Positions 16,850-25,051 of a stretch of 64,000 nucleotides of DNA are shown piece by piece. The position numbers were made by a program, and so were the translations under genes. Under the pieces are notes generated by a model. The model worked only from the letters and a program-made list of their open reading frames with translations, made no database searches and was not told the DNA's origin. Source of the DNA: Roseibacillus persicicus (GTDB lineage Bacteria > Verrucomicrobiota > Verrucomicrobiia > Verrucomicrobiales > Akkermansiaceae); assembly GCF_014651675.1 (NCBI RefSeq), contig NZ_BMXI01000006.1, forward strand, positions 186,001 to 250,000. Direction: 5' to 3'. Numbering within the stretch: position 1 is the stretch's first letter; every line of letters begins with the position of its first letter.

Positions 16850-19800
16850 TTAGTCTTGGTAAAAAGGGACAAACAGGCTGTTGGTCGGGATAGTTCGATC
16901 CACTTCGCCATCCTCTTTGAAGCGAACAAGCAGGTAGATATAATTCGAACCTTCGACTACGCCTTGGGAATCGATCAGGTAGATGCCGACTTCCTTTGCG
17001 TTGTCTGGGTCTCTCGCAATGGTGATGAGGGGATCTTGAATTTGGACATAATCGACATTGTTCTCGGACGCTTCGTGGAGACGAAGTTTTTCCACGAGGG
17101 GAGAGACCTGAGCAACATCGCCCGAGACGGTGGGGAAGTAGATGTTGGGGACTTGGTAACGGTAGAGGGCAAAGGGCAGAAGCGATTCGCCTTCCGGGGT
17201 GGTGTAGACATTGTAGGAGTAACTCGGAGAATCAGGAATTTTGGTGGGGGTGAAATATGGGCCATTGTCGGCGACTACTCTTCCGGGTTCAAGGTCACTG
17301 TATTCCACATAGTCAACGGTGCCGATTTTGATCATGGCGGAAGGACCAACGAAGCCGCTGTCGATCTGAATCATCTGAGCTTTTACCCCATCAATAAAAT
17401 CCTCGTCGACAGGAGGCAGAGAACGGGCAGGCCAAGGCACTTGCGGACCCGTGGGAGGGCCTGATTCCGTCCAAGTGAAGGCGACAATGTTGCTGGCTGC
17501 GCTGACATCGCCAGCAGGGGACAGGCTTTTGACATAGAAGTGGTATTCACGACCCGGTTGAAGGTTCAGAAGGATTTCATATTGGCCGGGCAAGGCAGGA
17601 TTGCCGAAGTTTCCTCCGACTCGGCCTGTCTCAAATTCGTGGTGTTGGACTCCGTTGATCAGATCTCCGGTTTGTTCATAGATCGGGATGATGCCGCCAC
17701 TTCCCAAGAAATCATTGAAGTAGCGAACGATCTGCTCATGAGCTGTTAGGTCGGGAGAATACTCCATTTCGATACTGGATAATCCGTCTCCGATTCCGAT
17801 GAGAAAGCGTTCCACTCCGTTGGGTTCACAGCTCCACCGAAGAAGTCCCTGGGGATTGCTTGGGTCTCCCGCGTGATCGACTTGGGCGAGAAGAGGGACG
17901 GGCATCTCAACCCGGCTGGACATTCGGAGGCAGCGTACGAGTGACATGGGAGAGGGGTTGCCGTGGCGATCGAAAAACTGGAGAAAATAGCAGACTACAG
18001 AAGCGAGCGCCGGGTGCTCGTAGTCCGCGACAGTCACCTCGCTTCCAGGCGTGACTGTGCCTTGCTCAATCATTGTCAAAGGTCCGTTGTCGACGCGCTC
18101 ATAGAGCTTGTATTCATCCGTCTCCGGGGTGGCGACGAAGGTGAATTCTATGGGGTTGGGACTTCCATCCGGATTGGTGGGATTGTGAGTTCCGCGCCCT
18201 CCTCCCGTGATGTCGAAGTCTTCTTCGGTAATGACTTCTTCTTGGCACACTTCGAAGCAGAGTTGAGAAGCGGTGGGAAAGTCGACTGGCGAATAATTCA
18301 GTCCGGCTAGAGGAAAGCGGGTGCAAGTGGTCTTGCCAGCCGAGTTCTTCGCGCAGATCTCCACTTCGACTAGAGAGTTGTTGGCGATGACATCCAAGGG
18401 TACTCTGCGATAGGAGCTAAAGCTGGTGTTGCCCGGGCTGATTTTGCTCTGTCCGATGTTTTGTTCGCCGATTGTGACTCCATCGCTGACTGCAACCAGG
18501 GAGATGGAAAGCGCGACAATCTCGGGGTCGATGGCAGTGACTTTGAAGATTAGGTAGCGAGGGTTTTGGGTTGTGCCGGAGAAGAGCCCCAGCTGGCTTT
18601 CACTCAGCGTGATGAACTCGACTTCTCCCACTCTTTTGATGAGAGGGCAGAACTGAGAGGTGGTAACCGTCCCGCCCGGTTTGACTGGGCCTTCCCGGTC
18701 GCGCAAAACGCCCCAGCCAGGGGCTGAGTGACCGGAAGGCAACTCGCCGCAGCTGGTTTCAAGAACTGCCTTAACGGTATACCAATAGGTGACACCAGCT
18801 TGGGCGGGAAGGCTCGGCGACCCAGAACCGCTATCGATGAACTGATAGCTTGTCACTCCGTCAAGATGAGGGATGGGGGTGGAGATGAGGTGAGCGGTCT
18901 CGCCGGTCGAGCCCGCTTCGGCGCTGTTGATCTGACCAACGCTTTCCCAACGGTAGACAAGGTAGTGATCAGGAGTGGGGATCGAAGCCGGTGGGGACCA
19001 TTTGACAACGAGCTTTGTGTTACTGTTTCCAGTGGTGGAATTGTAGTTGAACTGATTCCTAACAGAGACGTCGAGCGGCGGAAGAGGAGGGTGCCGGTGG
19101 CAGAAGGTGACCAGCGTGCCTTCTGAGATTGCAGCGGGCCGGCCGAGAAGATCGAGAGTGGCAATGAAGTAGTAAAATTGCTCTCCGTCGGCGAAAGGTG
19201 TCCGGTCTTCGGCCTGAGCCTGATTATCGTCCAAGAAAAAATAGGGTTCCACAAAATCCGGATCAGTGCGCCCACCCAAGGGAATCATCGCAGCTTCGCT
19301 TGGACTCAGCAGCTGGGTGGGAAGGACTGGTAGCATGTTGGCCTGAACCGCCCGGGGAACTCGGCTGGTGAGATATGTTTGTAATTGGGCAGTAGTGGGA
19401 GGGGTCACGTCATGACCCAAGGTCTCGGCAGTGGTCTTGGCCATGCGATACACCCCATAGCCGTAGGTTAGCGCGCTTTCCCGCCTGAGATCATCGGGGA
19501 TTCCCCAGCGAAGAGAGACATTCAGGTGGCCCTTGGGTGAGTCATCCGGAATCACCACCGGAGGTCCTGGCGCGGTGATGGGGGTGGGGTTGTTGAGGTC
19601 CAAAGTGATGCGGCCCACCACTTGGGTGAATGCGGCTCCCGGAGAATTGCCTCCATCGGGTTGAGTCCGGACCTCGAAAGTAGAAACCGTCGCCGGCATT
19701 GGAACAAGCGCTCCTGTGCCCATCGCCACTGCGATGGCAGGTTCAGTGCGGGAGAGGAAGTAGAGCCGGTTGAAGAGTTCAGGCTCCTGCGCTGCAGTTT

Positions 19801-20203
19801 GTAAAAGCGCCGAGAGCTTGCTTTCCAGTGAGAGCTCAAGTGCCGGCATGAGGTCGCCAAAGAGTCCGTCGATCGTCTCGCTAACGAAGTCCTTGTTGGC
19901 AAACTGAACAGGCAGTTCATCCAGCCTCGCATCGAGAAAGGTTGCACGAGTGGTGGGTTGAATGATTGCGACCTGAGAAAAACTGTTACTGGAAGAAGGG
20001 GGGCCGTCCTTGCGGAAGATGGCGTAGCTGCGCCCTTGCAGGAGGGAGGTGTCCTGCGCTTGCCAGAGCAACCAGGCATGGTCGCCTCCTTCGGTATAGG
20101 TTGTGCCGGCAAGGAATAGGAGCGAATCCTCAGGCGCGCGGGTTTGTGAATACCCGCTTCCCAAGCAGACTATCCAAGCGAGAAATATGTAGAAGACCTT
20201 CAT
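16850..20203 (-). CDS. giant exported fibronectin type III-like protein
   Basis: A 1117-residue exported protein. The ATG at 20203 starts a clear signal peptide (KVFYIFLAWIVCLGSGYSQ); a GTG one codon upstream is less likely. The body contains several beta-sandwich segments of fibronectin type III character, for instance KLVVKWSPPASIPTPDHYLVY and the later ALFRY/YHFYVKSLSPAGDVS type strands with conserved Trp and Tyr. No catalytic motif, sorting signal or C-terminal anchor is recognisable. It is upstream of and likely cotranscribed with the other giant protein. A role in surface attachment or as a matrix protein is possible but unsupported. Confidence 0.7.
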   Translation of the reverse strand: MKVFYIFLAWIVCLGSGYSQTRAPEDSLLFLAGTTYTEGGDHAWLLWQAQDTSLLQGRSYAIFRKDGPPSSSNSFSQVAIIQPTTRATFLDARLDELPVQFANKDFVSETIDGLFGDLMPALELSLESKLSALLQTAAQEPELFNRLYFLSRTEPAIAVAMGTGALVPMPATVSTFEVRTQPDGGNSPGAAFTQVVGRITLDLNNPTPITAPGPPVVIPDDSPKGHLNVSLRWGIPDDLRRESALTYGYGVYRMAKTTAETLGHDVTPPTTAQLQTYLTSRVPRAVQANMLPVLPTQLLSPSEAAMIPLGGRTDPDFVEPYFFLDDNQAQAEDRTPFADGEQFYYFIATLDLLGRPAAISEGTLVTFCHRHPPLPPLDVSVRNQFNYNSTTGNSNTKLVVKWSPPASIPTPDHYLVYRWESVGQINSAEAGSTGETAHLISTPIPHLDGVTSYQFIDSGSGSPSLPAQAGVTYWYTVKAVLETSCGELPSGHSAPGWGVLRDREGPVKPGGTVTTSQFCPLIKRVGEVEFITLSESQLGLFSGTTQNPRYLIFKVTAIDPEIVALSISLVAVSDGVTIGEQNIGQSKISPGNTSFSSYRRVPLDVIANNSLVEVEICAKNSAGKTTCTRFPLAGLNYSPVDFPTASQLCFEVCQEEVITEEDFDITGGGRGTHNPTNPDGSPNPIEFTFVATPETDEYKLYERVDNGPLTMIEQGTVTPGSEVTVADYEHPALASVVCYFLQFFDRHGNPSPMSLVRCLRMSSRVEMPVPLLAQVDHAGDPSNPQGLLRWSCEPNGVERFLIGIGDGLSSIEMEYSPDLTAHEQIVRYFNDFLGSGGIIPIYEQTGDLINGVQHHEFETGRVGGNFGNPALPGQYEILLNLQPGREYHFYVKSLSPAGDVSAASNIVAFTWTESGPPTGPQVPWPARSLPPVDEDFIDGVKAQMIQIDSGFVGPSAMIKIGTVDYVEYSDLEPGRVVADNGPYFTPTKIPDSPSYSYNVYTTPEGESLLPFALYRYQVPNIYFPTVSGDVAQVSPLVEKLRLHEASENNVDYVQIQDPLITIARDPDNAKEVGIYLIDSQGVVEGSNYIYLLVRFKEDGEVDRTIPTNSLFVPFYQD

Positions 20204-20289
20204 CACAGATTGTGTTCACGAGGGTCTACCCGCTGCCGGCCTTGTTCTGACAGGGCGGTGAAAAAAAAACTGAAACGGTGCGGTTCTCC

Positions 20290-21159
20290 TTAAGCCAAAC
20301 GGCAATGAGGCGGCAGCTTGTTTTCCAGCTCAGGCTTCAGGGAAAGAATCGTAGCCCAGCCATCAGCAGTGGTCGCGGTAGGGGCTACCACCGCAGTGGT
20401 CCTGCTTGCGGGAGGGCTTTGGCCTGAGCCTGGGGAGAGAATGTGGTTGTCGGGTCCTGTTGCGCTCAAGCGATGTCCTGAACCTGAAGAGACGGCCAGC
20501 GCTTCATCACGGAGAGAGACCGTTCGCAGAACCCGCTGCCGCGAGTCCGGGCGGCGAATCTGAATGGCGTATTTTTTCCCAAATGCGCGATACTCTCCCA
20601 AATTGACGAGTGCGCTCTGTGCTCCCAATTTTTTTAGCAGGGAGGTGATTTCGTCAGTTGCAAATCCCTGGGCAACAGCATTGAGAGTGAGTTGTGTGCC
20701 ATGCAAAACAATTTGTTCCGCACTCACTTCGACTCGCCTATAATCGACGAGTTCGAGGGCTTTCTCTCTCTCCTCGGCAGGAGGGGTGCGGCCTTTTTGA
20801 TTCTCTTCGTTTAGCCATCTCCAATAGCTCTGAATCGTGGGATCAAAGAGTCCGTGTGACGCCTGATGCAGCTCCTGACATTGTTGCAATAGCCGAACGA
20901 GTTCTTCGGGCGGGTGGCTCAATCTTCCTTCCCGGTTCAGGACCGAAAGCGCGGAATCCGGCTGATAGAGGGATAGAATGTCCGAGAGCTGCACGATGCG
21001 CTGTTCGATCTCGGGAGGAACCGCAGATAGGCCTTCGTAGCGGATATTCGCCGGGCTATTGAAGACCGACCCTTGCCAATAACCTTCCTTCTTTCGACTG
21101 CGGCAGCCGGAGAATGAAGGCACGGTTGCCATCAGGGCGAGCAGGCGGCGACGGTTCAT
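20290..21159 (-). CDS. apbE: ApbE-type FAD:protein FMN transferase (NosX-like)
   Basis: ApbE enzymes attach FMN from FAD through a phosphoester bond to a Thr/Ser of exported target proteins. The chosen ATG at 21159 gives 289 residues with a leader ending SFSGC, so it is likely a lipoprotein; it overlaps the stop of the PepSY gene by 4 bp (ATGA). Family motifs are LTLNAVAQGFATDEI, LVNLGEYRAFG, LAVSSGSGHR, NHILSP and the C-terminal TATTADGWAT. The LTLN-x-x-AQG and NLGEYRA forms match the NosX-like branch more than classic ApbE (GGIAKG). The probable substrate is the FMN_bind protein two genes upstream. Confidence 0.85.
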   Translation of the reverse strand: MNRRRLLALMATVPSFSGCRSRKKEGYWQGSVFNSPANIRYEGLSAVPPEIEQRIVQLSDILSLYQPDSALSVLNREGRLSHPPEELVRLLQQCQELHQASHGLFDPTIQSYWRWLNEENQKGRTPPAEEREKALELVDYRRVEVSAEQIVLHGTQLTLNAVAQGFATDEITSLLKKLGAQSALVNLGEYRAFGKKYAIQIRRPDSRQRVLRTVSLRDEALAVSSGSGHRLSATGPDNHILSPGSGQSPPASRTTAVVAPTATTADGWATILSLKPELENKLPPHCRLA

Positions 21160-21902
21160 GAGGGAGTCGCCCTTTTGCGCTGTTTCAAAAGCTTCAATCC
21201 TGTGGCCAAGAGAACGATCAGTCCGAGAGTGGAAAGAGTGAGCACCCATTTGCCGAGCCCGCCCAAGAAGGCAAACTTGTGCAGATCAAGAAGGACCCGG
21301 TAAAAGGAAACGGGGCTTTGGGCGATGAGGGTGAGTTCCAGTTCTTTGGCGAGAACGTCTTGTTCGGAATCAGCAAGCGAAAGAAACTTTGGTTCCGCAT
21401 CACCGGGAGTCTCGGCCGCAGGGAAGTCCAGTAGGTCTCCGTCCAAGGCGTAGCTTCCTTCTTCCGTTACCAGAACGGCTTCAGGATTGGCGATGAGAGC
21501 CTTGAGGGGGTGCTCCGGTAGCGAGGCTTCTCCAAGGCTATCGATGAGCTCGCCATTGGGGCCAAGAAGGTAAAGATGATCGCGCGTTCCCAGCAGGAGA
21601 TTGGGACCGAGTGAAATCGCTCCAATCAATTCTCCCGAGAGAGGCAGGAGTCCTTCATCCAAAAAGAGGTCGTCGCCCCATTGGGTAACTTGCCTCTTGC
21701 CCACCGCGAGTGTCTTCCCTTCATCTCTTTTGGGAAGATCGAGATAGAGACGATTGAGAAAAGGGGAGGAGAGCGTGCGCTGATCCAACCGTAGCTCCGC
21801 GCTGTGATTCAGAATCACTCCAGTCACACAAAGCCAGAGAAGTGGCAGCGCTAGCGCGAGCCCCAACCAGCGATGATATTGACGGTGGCGCAAGCGTCTC
21901 AC
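21156..21902 (-). CDS. PepSY-associated membrane protein
   Basis: Inner-membrane protein of 248 residues in the middle of a flavin electron-transfer unit. I place the start at GTG 21902, because it overlaps the upstream FMN_bind stop by 4 bp (GTGA) and leads directly into RRLRHRQYHRWLG and a first helix (LALALPLLWLCVTGVIL). The longer frame to 22037 lies wholly inside the FMN_bind gene. A long periplasmic beta-rich region follows, and a terminal helix (KWVLTLSTLGLIVLLATGL) ends in a basic tail. PepSY_TM proteins occur with FMN_bind proteins and ApbE, where they are thought to move electrons across the membrane. No heme-ligand pattern is certain. Confidence 0.75.
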   Translation of the reverse strand: MRRLRHRQYHRWLGLALALPLLWLCVTGVILNHSAELRLDQRTLSSPFLNRLYLDLPKRDEGKTLAVGKRQVTQWGDDLFLDEGLLPLSGELIGAISLGPNLLLGTRDHLYLLGPNGELIDSLGEASLPEHPLKALIANPEAVLVTEEGSYALDGDLLDFPAAETPGDAEPKFLSLADSEQDVLAKELELTLIAQSPVSFYRVLLDLHKFAFLGGLGKWVLTLSTLGLIVLLATGLKLLKQRKRATPS

Positions 21903-22405
21903 TTCAGGGTGTCGAGATAGAGTGCTACACGTCCCAATCCTCCCAAGGCCCGGACCGAGAGCGTGGCCCCCGCGATGTTTCGAACCTCCCGGGTCAGTTG
22001 ATTGTTGTTCAAGGTCGCACCTCGAAACTGCTTGCAAAAGTTGCTACTAGAAACCTCGTAGCCATGGCTCTCGCGATAGATGAGAACCTTTACCTCCTGG
22101 ATGCTTCCTCCCTTGGTCACGAAGCCCGTCGTAATGGGTTCCGTCTTTCCGACTTCTTCCAGAATCCATGCCGTCTTCGTTCCATCGCTCCAATAGCGCA
22201 CTTTGCTCGTGCGGTAGGGATGGCCAAGAAGTCTCTTGATGCGGGATTGATGGGATGACGTGAGAGTGAGAGCTTGGGTTGCGGGGAGGTTGGTGCCGAA
22301 CACCGTGTGAAGGAATTCGGAGGGTTTTTGATAAACACGTTCACCTCCCTGGACTGTGGAAAGCATCAGAAGAGCTAGGAGCATCAGGCGAAAGAGGAAT
22401 GACAT
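21899..22405 (-). CDS. exported FMN-binding domain protein
   Basis: A 168-residue periplasmic or membrane-anchored flavoprotein. The ATG at 22405 gives a signal sequence (FRLMLLALLMLSTVQGG). The FMN_bind domain occupies most of the protein: a DGTKTAWIL strand, EVGKTEPITTGFV, EVKVLIYRESHGYEV, FRGATLNNN and the flavinylation segment NIAGATLS, where ApbE would link FMN to Thr148. The usual motif is (S/T)GAT, here AGAT. It is first of three overlapping genes (FMN_bind, PepSY, ApbE) and lies 99 bp downstream of a porin gene, with a hairpin between. Confidence 0.85.
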   Translation of the reverse strand: MSFLFRLMLLALLMLSTVQGGERVYQKPSEFLHTVFGTNLPATQALTLTSSHQSRIKRLLGHPYRTSKVRYWSDGTKTAWILEEVGKTEPITTGFVTKGGSIQEVKVLIYRESHGYEVSSSNFCKQFRGATLNNNQLTREVRNIAGATLSVRALGGLGRVALYLDTLK

Positions 22406-22447
22406 GGTAGTAAAATTTAAGTTGTGTCGAAGTGAACCAAGCAAACA

Positions 22448-22483
22448 GCGGCTTATCTTTCAAGAGTTCGAAAAATAAGCCGC
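22448..22483 (-). other. intercistronic hairpin between porin and FMN_bind genes
   Basis: gcggcttat and ataagccgc form a perfect 9-bp stem, with more A-U pairing inside. No U tract follows in the direction of transcription, so it looks more like an mRNA-stabilising or partial attenuation element after the porin gene than a full terminator. Confidence 0.5.
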
Positions 22484-22504
22484 CATGATAAAAAAAATCT
22501 TCTG

Positions 22505-23776
22505 TTAGAAGCTATAGCCAACACCAAGGTTGAGGAGGCTTTCGACTTCGTCGTCTTCGTCAACGATGTGGCTGTAGTCAGCCTTCAGCACAACGTTGTC
22601 GATGGGCCAGTAGTTCACCCCGACATCATATTGGTCGAAGGTGCCGCCACCGACATTGCCGATGCCGCGCGCATACTCATAGTGACTGTAGCGGGCAAAG
22701 ACACCCAGGCGTTGGTCGGTCCCGATGGTCCAGGTGTAGGAGGGTTCCAGATAGCCACCCCACTGGTGATCCGCGCCGTTGTCTTCGAAAGATTGACCGT
22801 CGATGTTCCAAGAAGCGATGAGCGCTTTCAGTCCGAATCCGCCAGCCTGATAGACAGCGGTGCCGCCTACGAGGAAGGCGGAGTTGTCTTCGTCGGAAGT
22901 CGTCTGGGTGACGTCGTTCTGGTATTGCGCAAAGGCGGAAAGAGAAAGACCGGGCACGCCGTTGTAGCGCACGCGGGCGGTGACTGCGGGATCCTCAGCG
23001 GCAGCTTCGGCCACTTTCTGTCTTCCCGAACGAATCCGGAAGGCATTGCTTCCCGAGGTCGGAAGGTTCAGTCCGGAGTGAATTGCCAAGTCCCAGCCCA
23101 GGCCGTTGTCCAGGGTCTGGGTCGCTCCAACCCCCGCTTCCCACCAAGTGGTCGGGATGATGTTGCTTTCCACCCGGTTGCGCTCAACACCGAAAAAGGT
23201 GTCGGGCTCGTGGGTCTCATTCAATAGGCCGAGCGGAAGCAAGAAAAGACCAGCTTTGGCGTTCAAGCCGTGATCCAGCGTGAAGTCGATGTAAGCCTGT
23301 TCCAATTCGACTTCTCCCGGTGCACCATCGCCAGCCAAAGAGTGTTCCAACTCGAACTCGGAGTAGAGTTTGATTCGGTCCGAGAAAGAGTGGTTGAGGA
23401 AGAGAACCCAGCGATGAAAGTCGACGGTGTTGTCACCCCCGCCACCGAGGTCACGATTGAAGTGAAGCTCGCCATATCCACCAATCTGGGTGTTGGCCGC
23501 CCATGCCAGGGCGCTGGAGTCTACGGTCGAGTCCTCGAATCCCCGATTGTCATAAAGTGCATCAATATCGTCGTCGGAAGACGGCGCTTTGGCGGGAGTA
23601 CTTTTCGCTGCAGGGCGAGCAGAGGGCGACTCCAACGGACCGTATTTGGTCTCGTAGGCTTCAACCTTGTTTTCCAACTTCTCCAAGCGGGCAGCGAGTT
23701 CCTCCATCGTCAATGCGGAAAGCGGCATGGACGTCGTGATCAGAGCGGCGATTGTGGTTCGGGATAGGTCTTTCAT
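22505..23776 (-). CDS. outer-membrane porin with N-terminal coiled coil
   Basis: A 423-residue exported beta-barrel protein. ATG at 23776 is preferred over a TTG two codons upstream. A signal peptide is followed by a short coiled coil (MEELAARLEKLENKVEAYE), a Pro/Ala linker and alternating amphipathic strands (FHRWVLFLNHSFSDRIKLYSEFELEH, VELEQAYIDFTL, AGLFLLPLGLLNETHEP) ending in GVGYSF, the terminal Phe expected for BAM insertion. The pattern is that of phosphate-selective-porin-like (OprP/OprO) or related trimeric porins; the substrate is unknown. A perfect Fur-like palindrome lies 17 bp upstream of the start. It appears to lead the FMN_bind-PepSY-ApbE genes. Confidence 0.85.
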   Translation of the reverse strand: MKDLSRTTIAALITTSMPLSALTMEELAARLEKLENKVEAYETKYGPLESPSARPAAKSTPAKAPSSDDDIDALYDNRGFEDSTVDSSALAWAANTQIGGYGELHFNRDLGGGGDNTVDFHRWVLFLNHSFSDRIKLYSEFELEHSLAGDGAPGEVELEQAYIDFTLDHGLNAKAGLFLLPLGLLNETHEPDTFFGVERNRVESNIIPTTWWEAGVGATQTLDNGLGWDLAIHSGLNLPTSGSNAFRIRSGRQKVAEAAAEDPAVTARVRYNGVPGLSLSAFAQYQNDVTQTTSDEDNSAFLVGGTAVYQAGGFGLKALIASWNIDGQSFEDNGADHQWGGYLEPSYTWTIGTDQRLGVFARYSHYEYARGIGNVGGGTFDQYDVGVNYWPIDNVVLKADYSHIVDEDDEVESLLNLGVGYSF

Positions 23777-23793
23777 AGACAAGCACTTCGCTA

Positions 23794-23810
23794 TTGAGAC
23801 TCAGTCTCAA
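23794..23810. promoter_or_regulatory. Fur-like 7-1-7 palindrome upstream of the porin
   Basis: TTGAGACT-C-AGTCTCAA is a perfect 8-bp inverted repeat around one central base, 17 bp upstream of the porin ATG. Its inner 7-1-7 geometry equals that of classic Fur boxes (TGATAATnATTATCA) and the TGAGA...TCTCA arms match Fur-site variants. A Fur-family regulator is therefore the first guess; another dimeric regulator is possible. A nearby short hairpin (23818-23835) may end the FGE-like gene transcript. Confidence 0.55.
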
Positions 23811-23898
23811 AATCAAGCGAAAAATCAGTTTTTCGAGGTTGTGACTGAAGAATCATGCGGATCTCGCGTGAAAACGTAGTGGGGCGAAACCGGAGCTC

Positions 23899-24981
23899 CT
23901 ACTGCGGGATGTCCTTCACACAGCGAAAACCGGTGTGGTTGGTGGGGGAAAGTGACTCCGCGTAGTGCCGCGCAGCCGGGCGATAGCGCAGGCAGTAGGT
24001 GTGATGGCAGAGAAAAGAGCCACCCTTGGTAACCCATAGACGGGCCAGGGGGTGGAAGACCTCAACTTCGTCGGGGATGGGCTGACCGTTGGCGAATTGC
24101 TGCGTCTCCGGTTGGGTGATGGCTTGTTCGAGAGGTGGACCTTTGGGATCATCCACGGGATTCTCGATGAATTTCTGGTAGTAATCCGGGCGAAAGACAT
24201 CGGAGCAGATTTCCCACACGTTCCCAGCCATGTCGTAGAGCCCAAAGTCATTTGCAGGATAGCTCTTCACCGCCGCCGATCCGGCATGGCCATCAAGGGC
24301 AGTGTTCTTCTGGGGAAATTCGCCTTGGAAGGTGTTGGCTGGCCAGTTGTCGGCATCGGGCTTGGGCTTGTCACCCCAGACAAAGAGGGTGTGGTCCTTT
24401 TCGCCACGAGCGGCGCGTTCCCATTCCGCTTCGGTCGGAAGACGCTTGCCCGCCCATTTGCAATAGGCCTCGGCGTCTTCCTTGGTGACGTTGACCACGG
24501 GATGGTCCATTTTATCATCGATATTGCTATCCGGGCCGAGCGGGTGACGCCAGTCCGCACCCGGGATGAACTGCCACCATTGCCATTCCGCGCCAGGTTG
24601 CCACTTCTCTACATCGCCATCGGGGGCTTTGAAAACAAGAGCACCTGCTTTCAGCTGGTCTTCGGGGGCATTTGCAAAGTCTTCTTTGGTAAAGCCGCGT
24701 TCGGCTTGGGTCTGATAACCGGTCTCCTCGACGAACTTTGCGAACTGGGCATTGGTGACCTCAGTTTGATCGATGAAAAAGGACGAGACCGTGACCTGAT
24801 GCACGGGTTTTTCCTCGGGATATCGCGCGGTGCCTCCCAAGCTCCGATCCTCGCCCCGGGTGTAGGTCCCGCCGGGAATGAAGACCATGCCCTCCGGTGC
24901 AGCAAGCTTTTCTTCAGCAAAAAGGGCGGCAGGCAGAAGAGCGCTGGCGAGGGTGAGAGAGAGGAGTGGGCGAAATTTCAT
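23899..24981 (-). CDS. formylglycine-generating enzyme (SUMF1) family protein, exported
   Basis: A 360-residue exported protein. The ATG at 24981 begins a signal peptide (KFRPLLSLTLASALLPAALFAEE); the longer frame crosses into the divergent hisA promoter region. The FGE-sulfatase fold is seen in GGTYTRGEDRSLGG, QVTVSSFFIDQTEVTNAQF, HPVVNVTKEDAEAYCKWAGKRLPTEAEWE, DMAGNVWEICSD and the active-site segment GGSFLCHHTYCLRYRPAAR. Cys325 and Cys330 correspond by spacing and context to the catalytic Cys pair (336 and 341) of human FGE, so this is likely a true sulfatase-activating oxidase and not only a SUMF1-fold protein. No sulfatase gene is adjacent; targets would be elsewhere. Confidence 0.88.
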   Translation of the reverse strand: MKFRPLLSLTLASALLPAALFAEEKLAAPEGMVFIPGGTYTRGEDRSLGGTARYPEEKPVHQVTVSSFFIDQTEVTNAQFAKFVEETGYQTQAERGFTKEDFANAPEDQLKAGALVFKAPDGDVEKWQPGAEWQWWQFIPGADWRHPLGPDSNIDDKMDHPVVNVTKEDAEAYCKWAGKRLPTEAEWERAARGEKDHTLFVWGDKPKPDADNWPANTFQGEFPQKNTALDGHAGSAAVKSYPANDFGLYDMAGNVWEICSDVFRPDYYQKFIENPVDDPKGPPLEQAITQPETQQFANGQPIPDEVEVFHPLARLWVTKGGSFLCHHTYCLRYRPAARHYAESLSPTNHTGFRCVKDIPQ

Positions 24982-25051
24982 GAATGTCATTAGGGTGAGC
25001 GACCTGCGACCAAGTCTTTTGTTTTGTAAAATCGTGGTTACTTTTACGTCG

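Noticed and set aside
21903-22037. N-terminal extension of the PepSY frame
   Set aside because: It lies wholly inside the FMN_bind coding region; the GTG at 21902 is translationally coupled to its stop.
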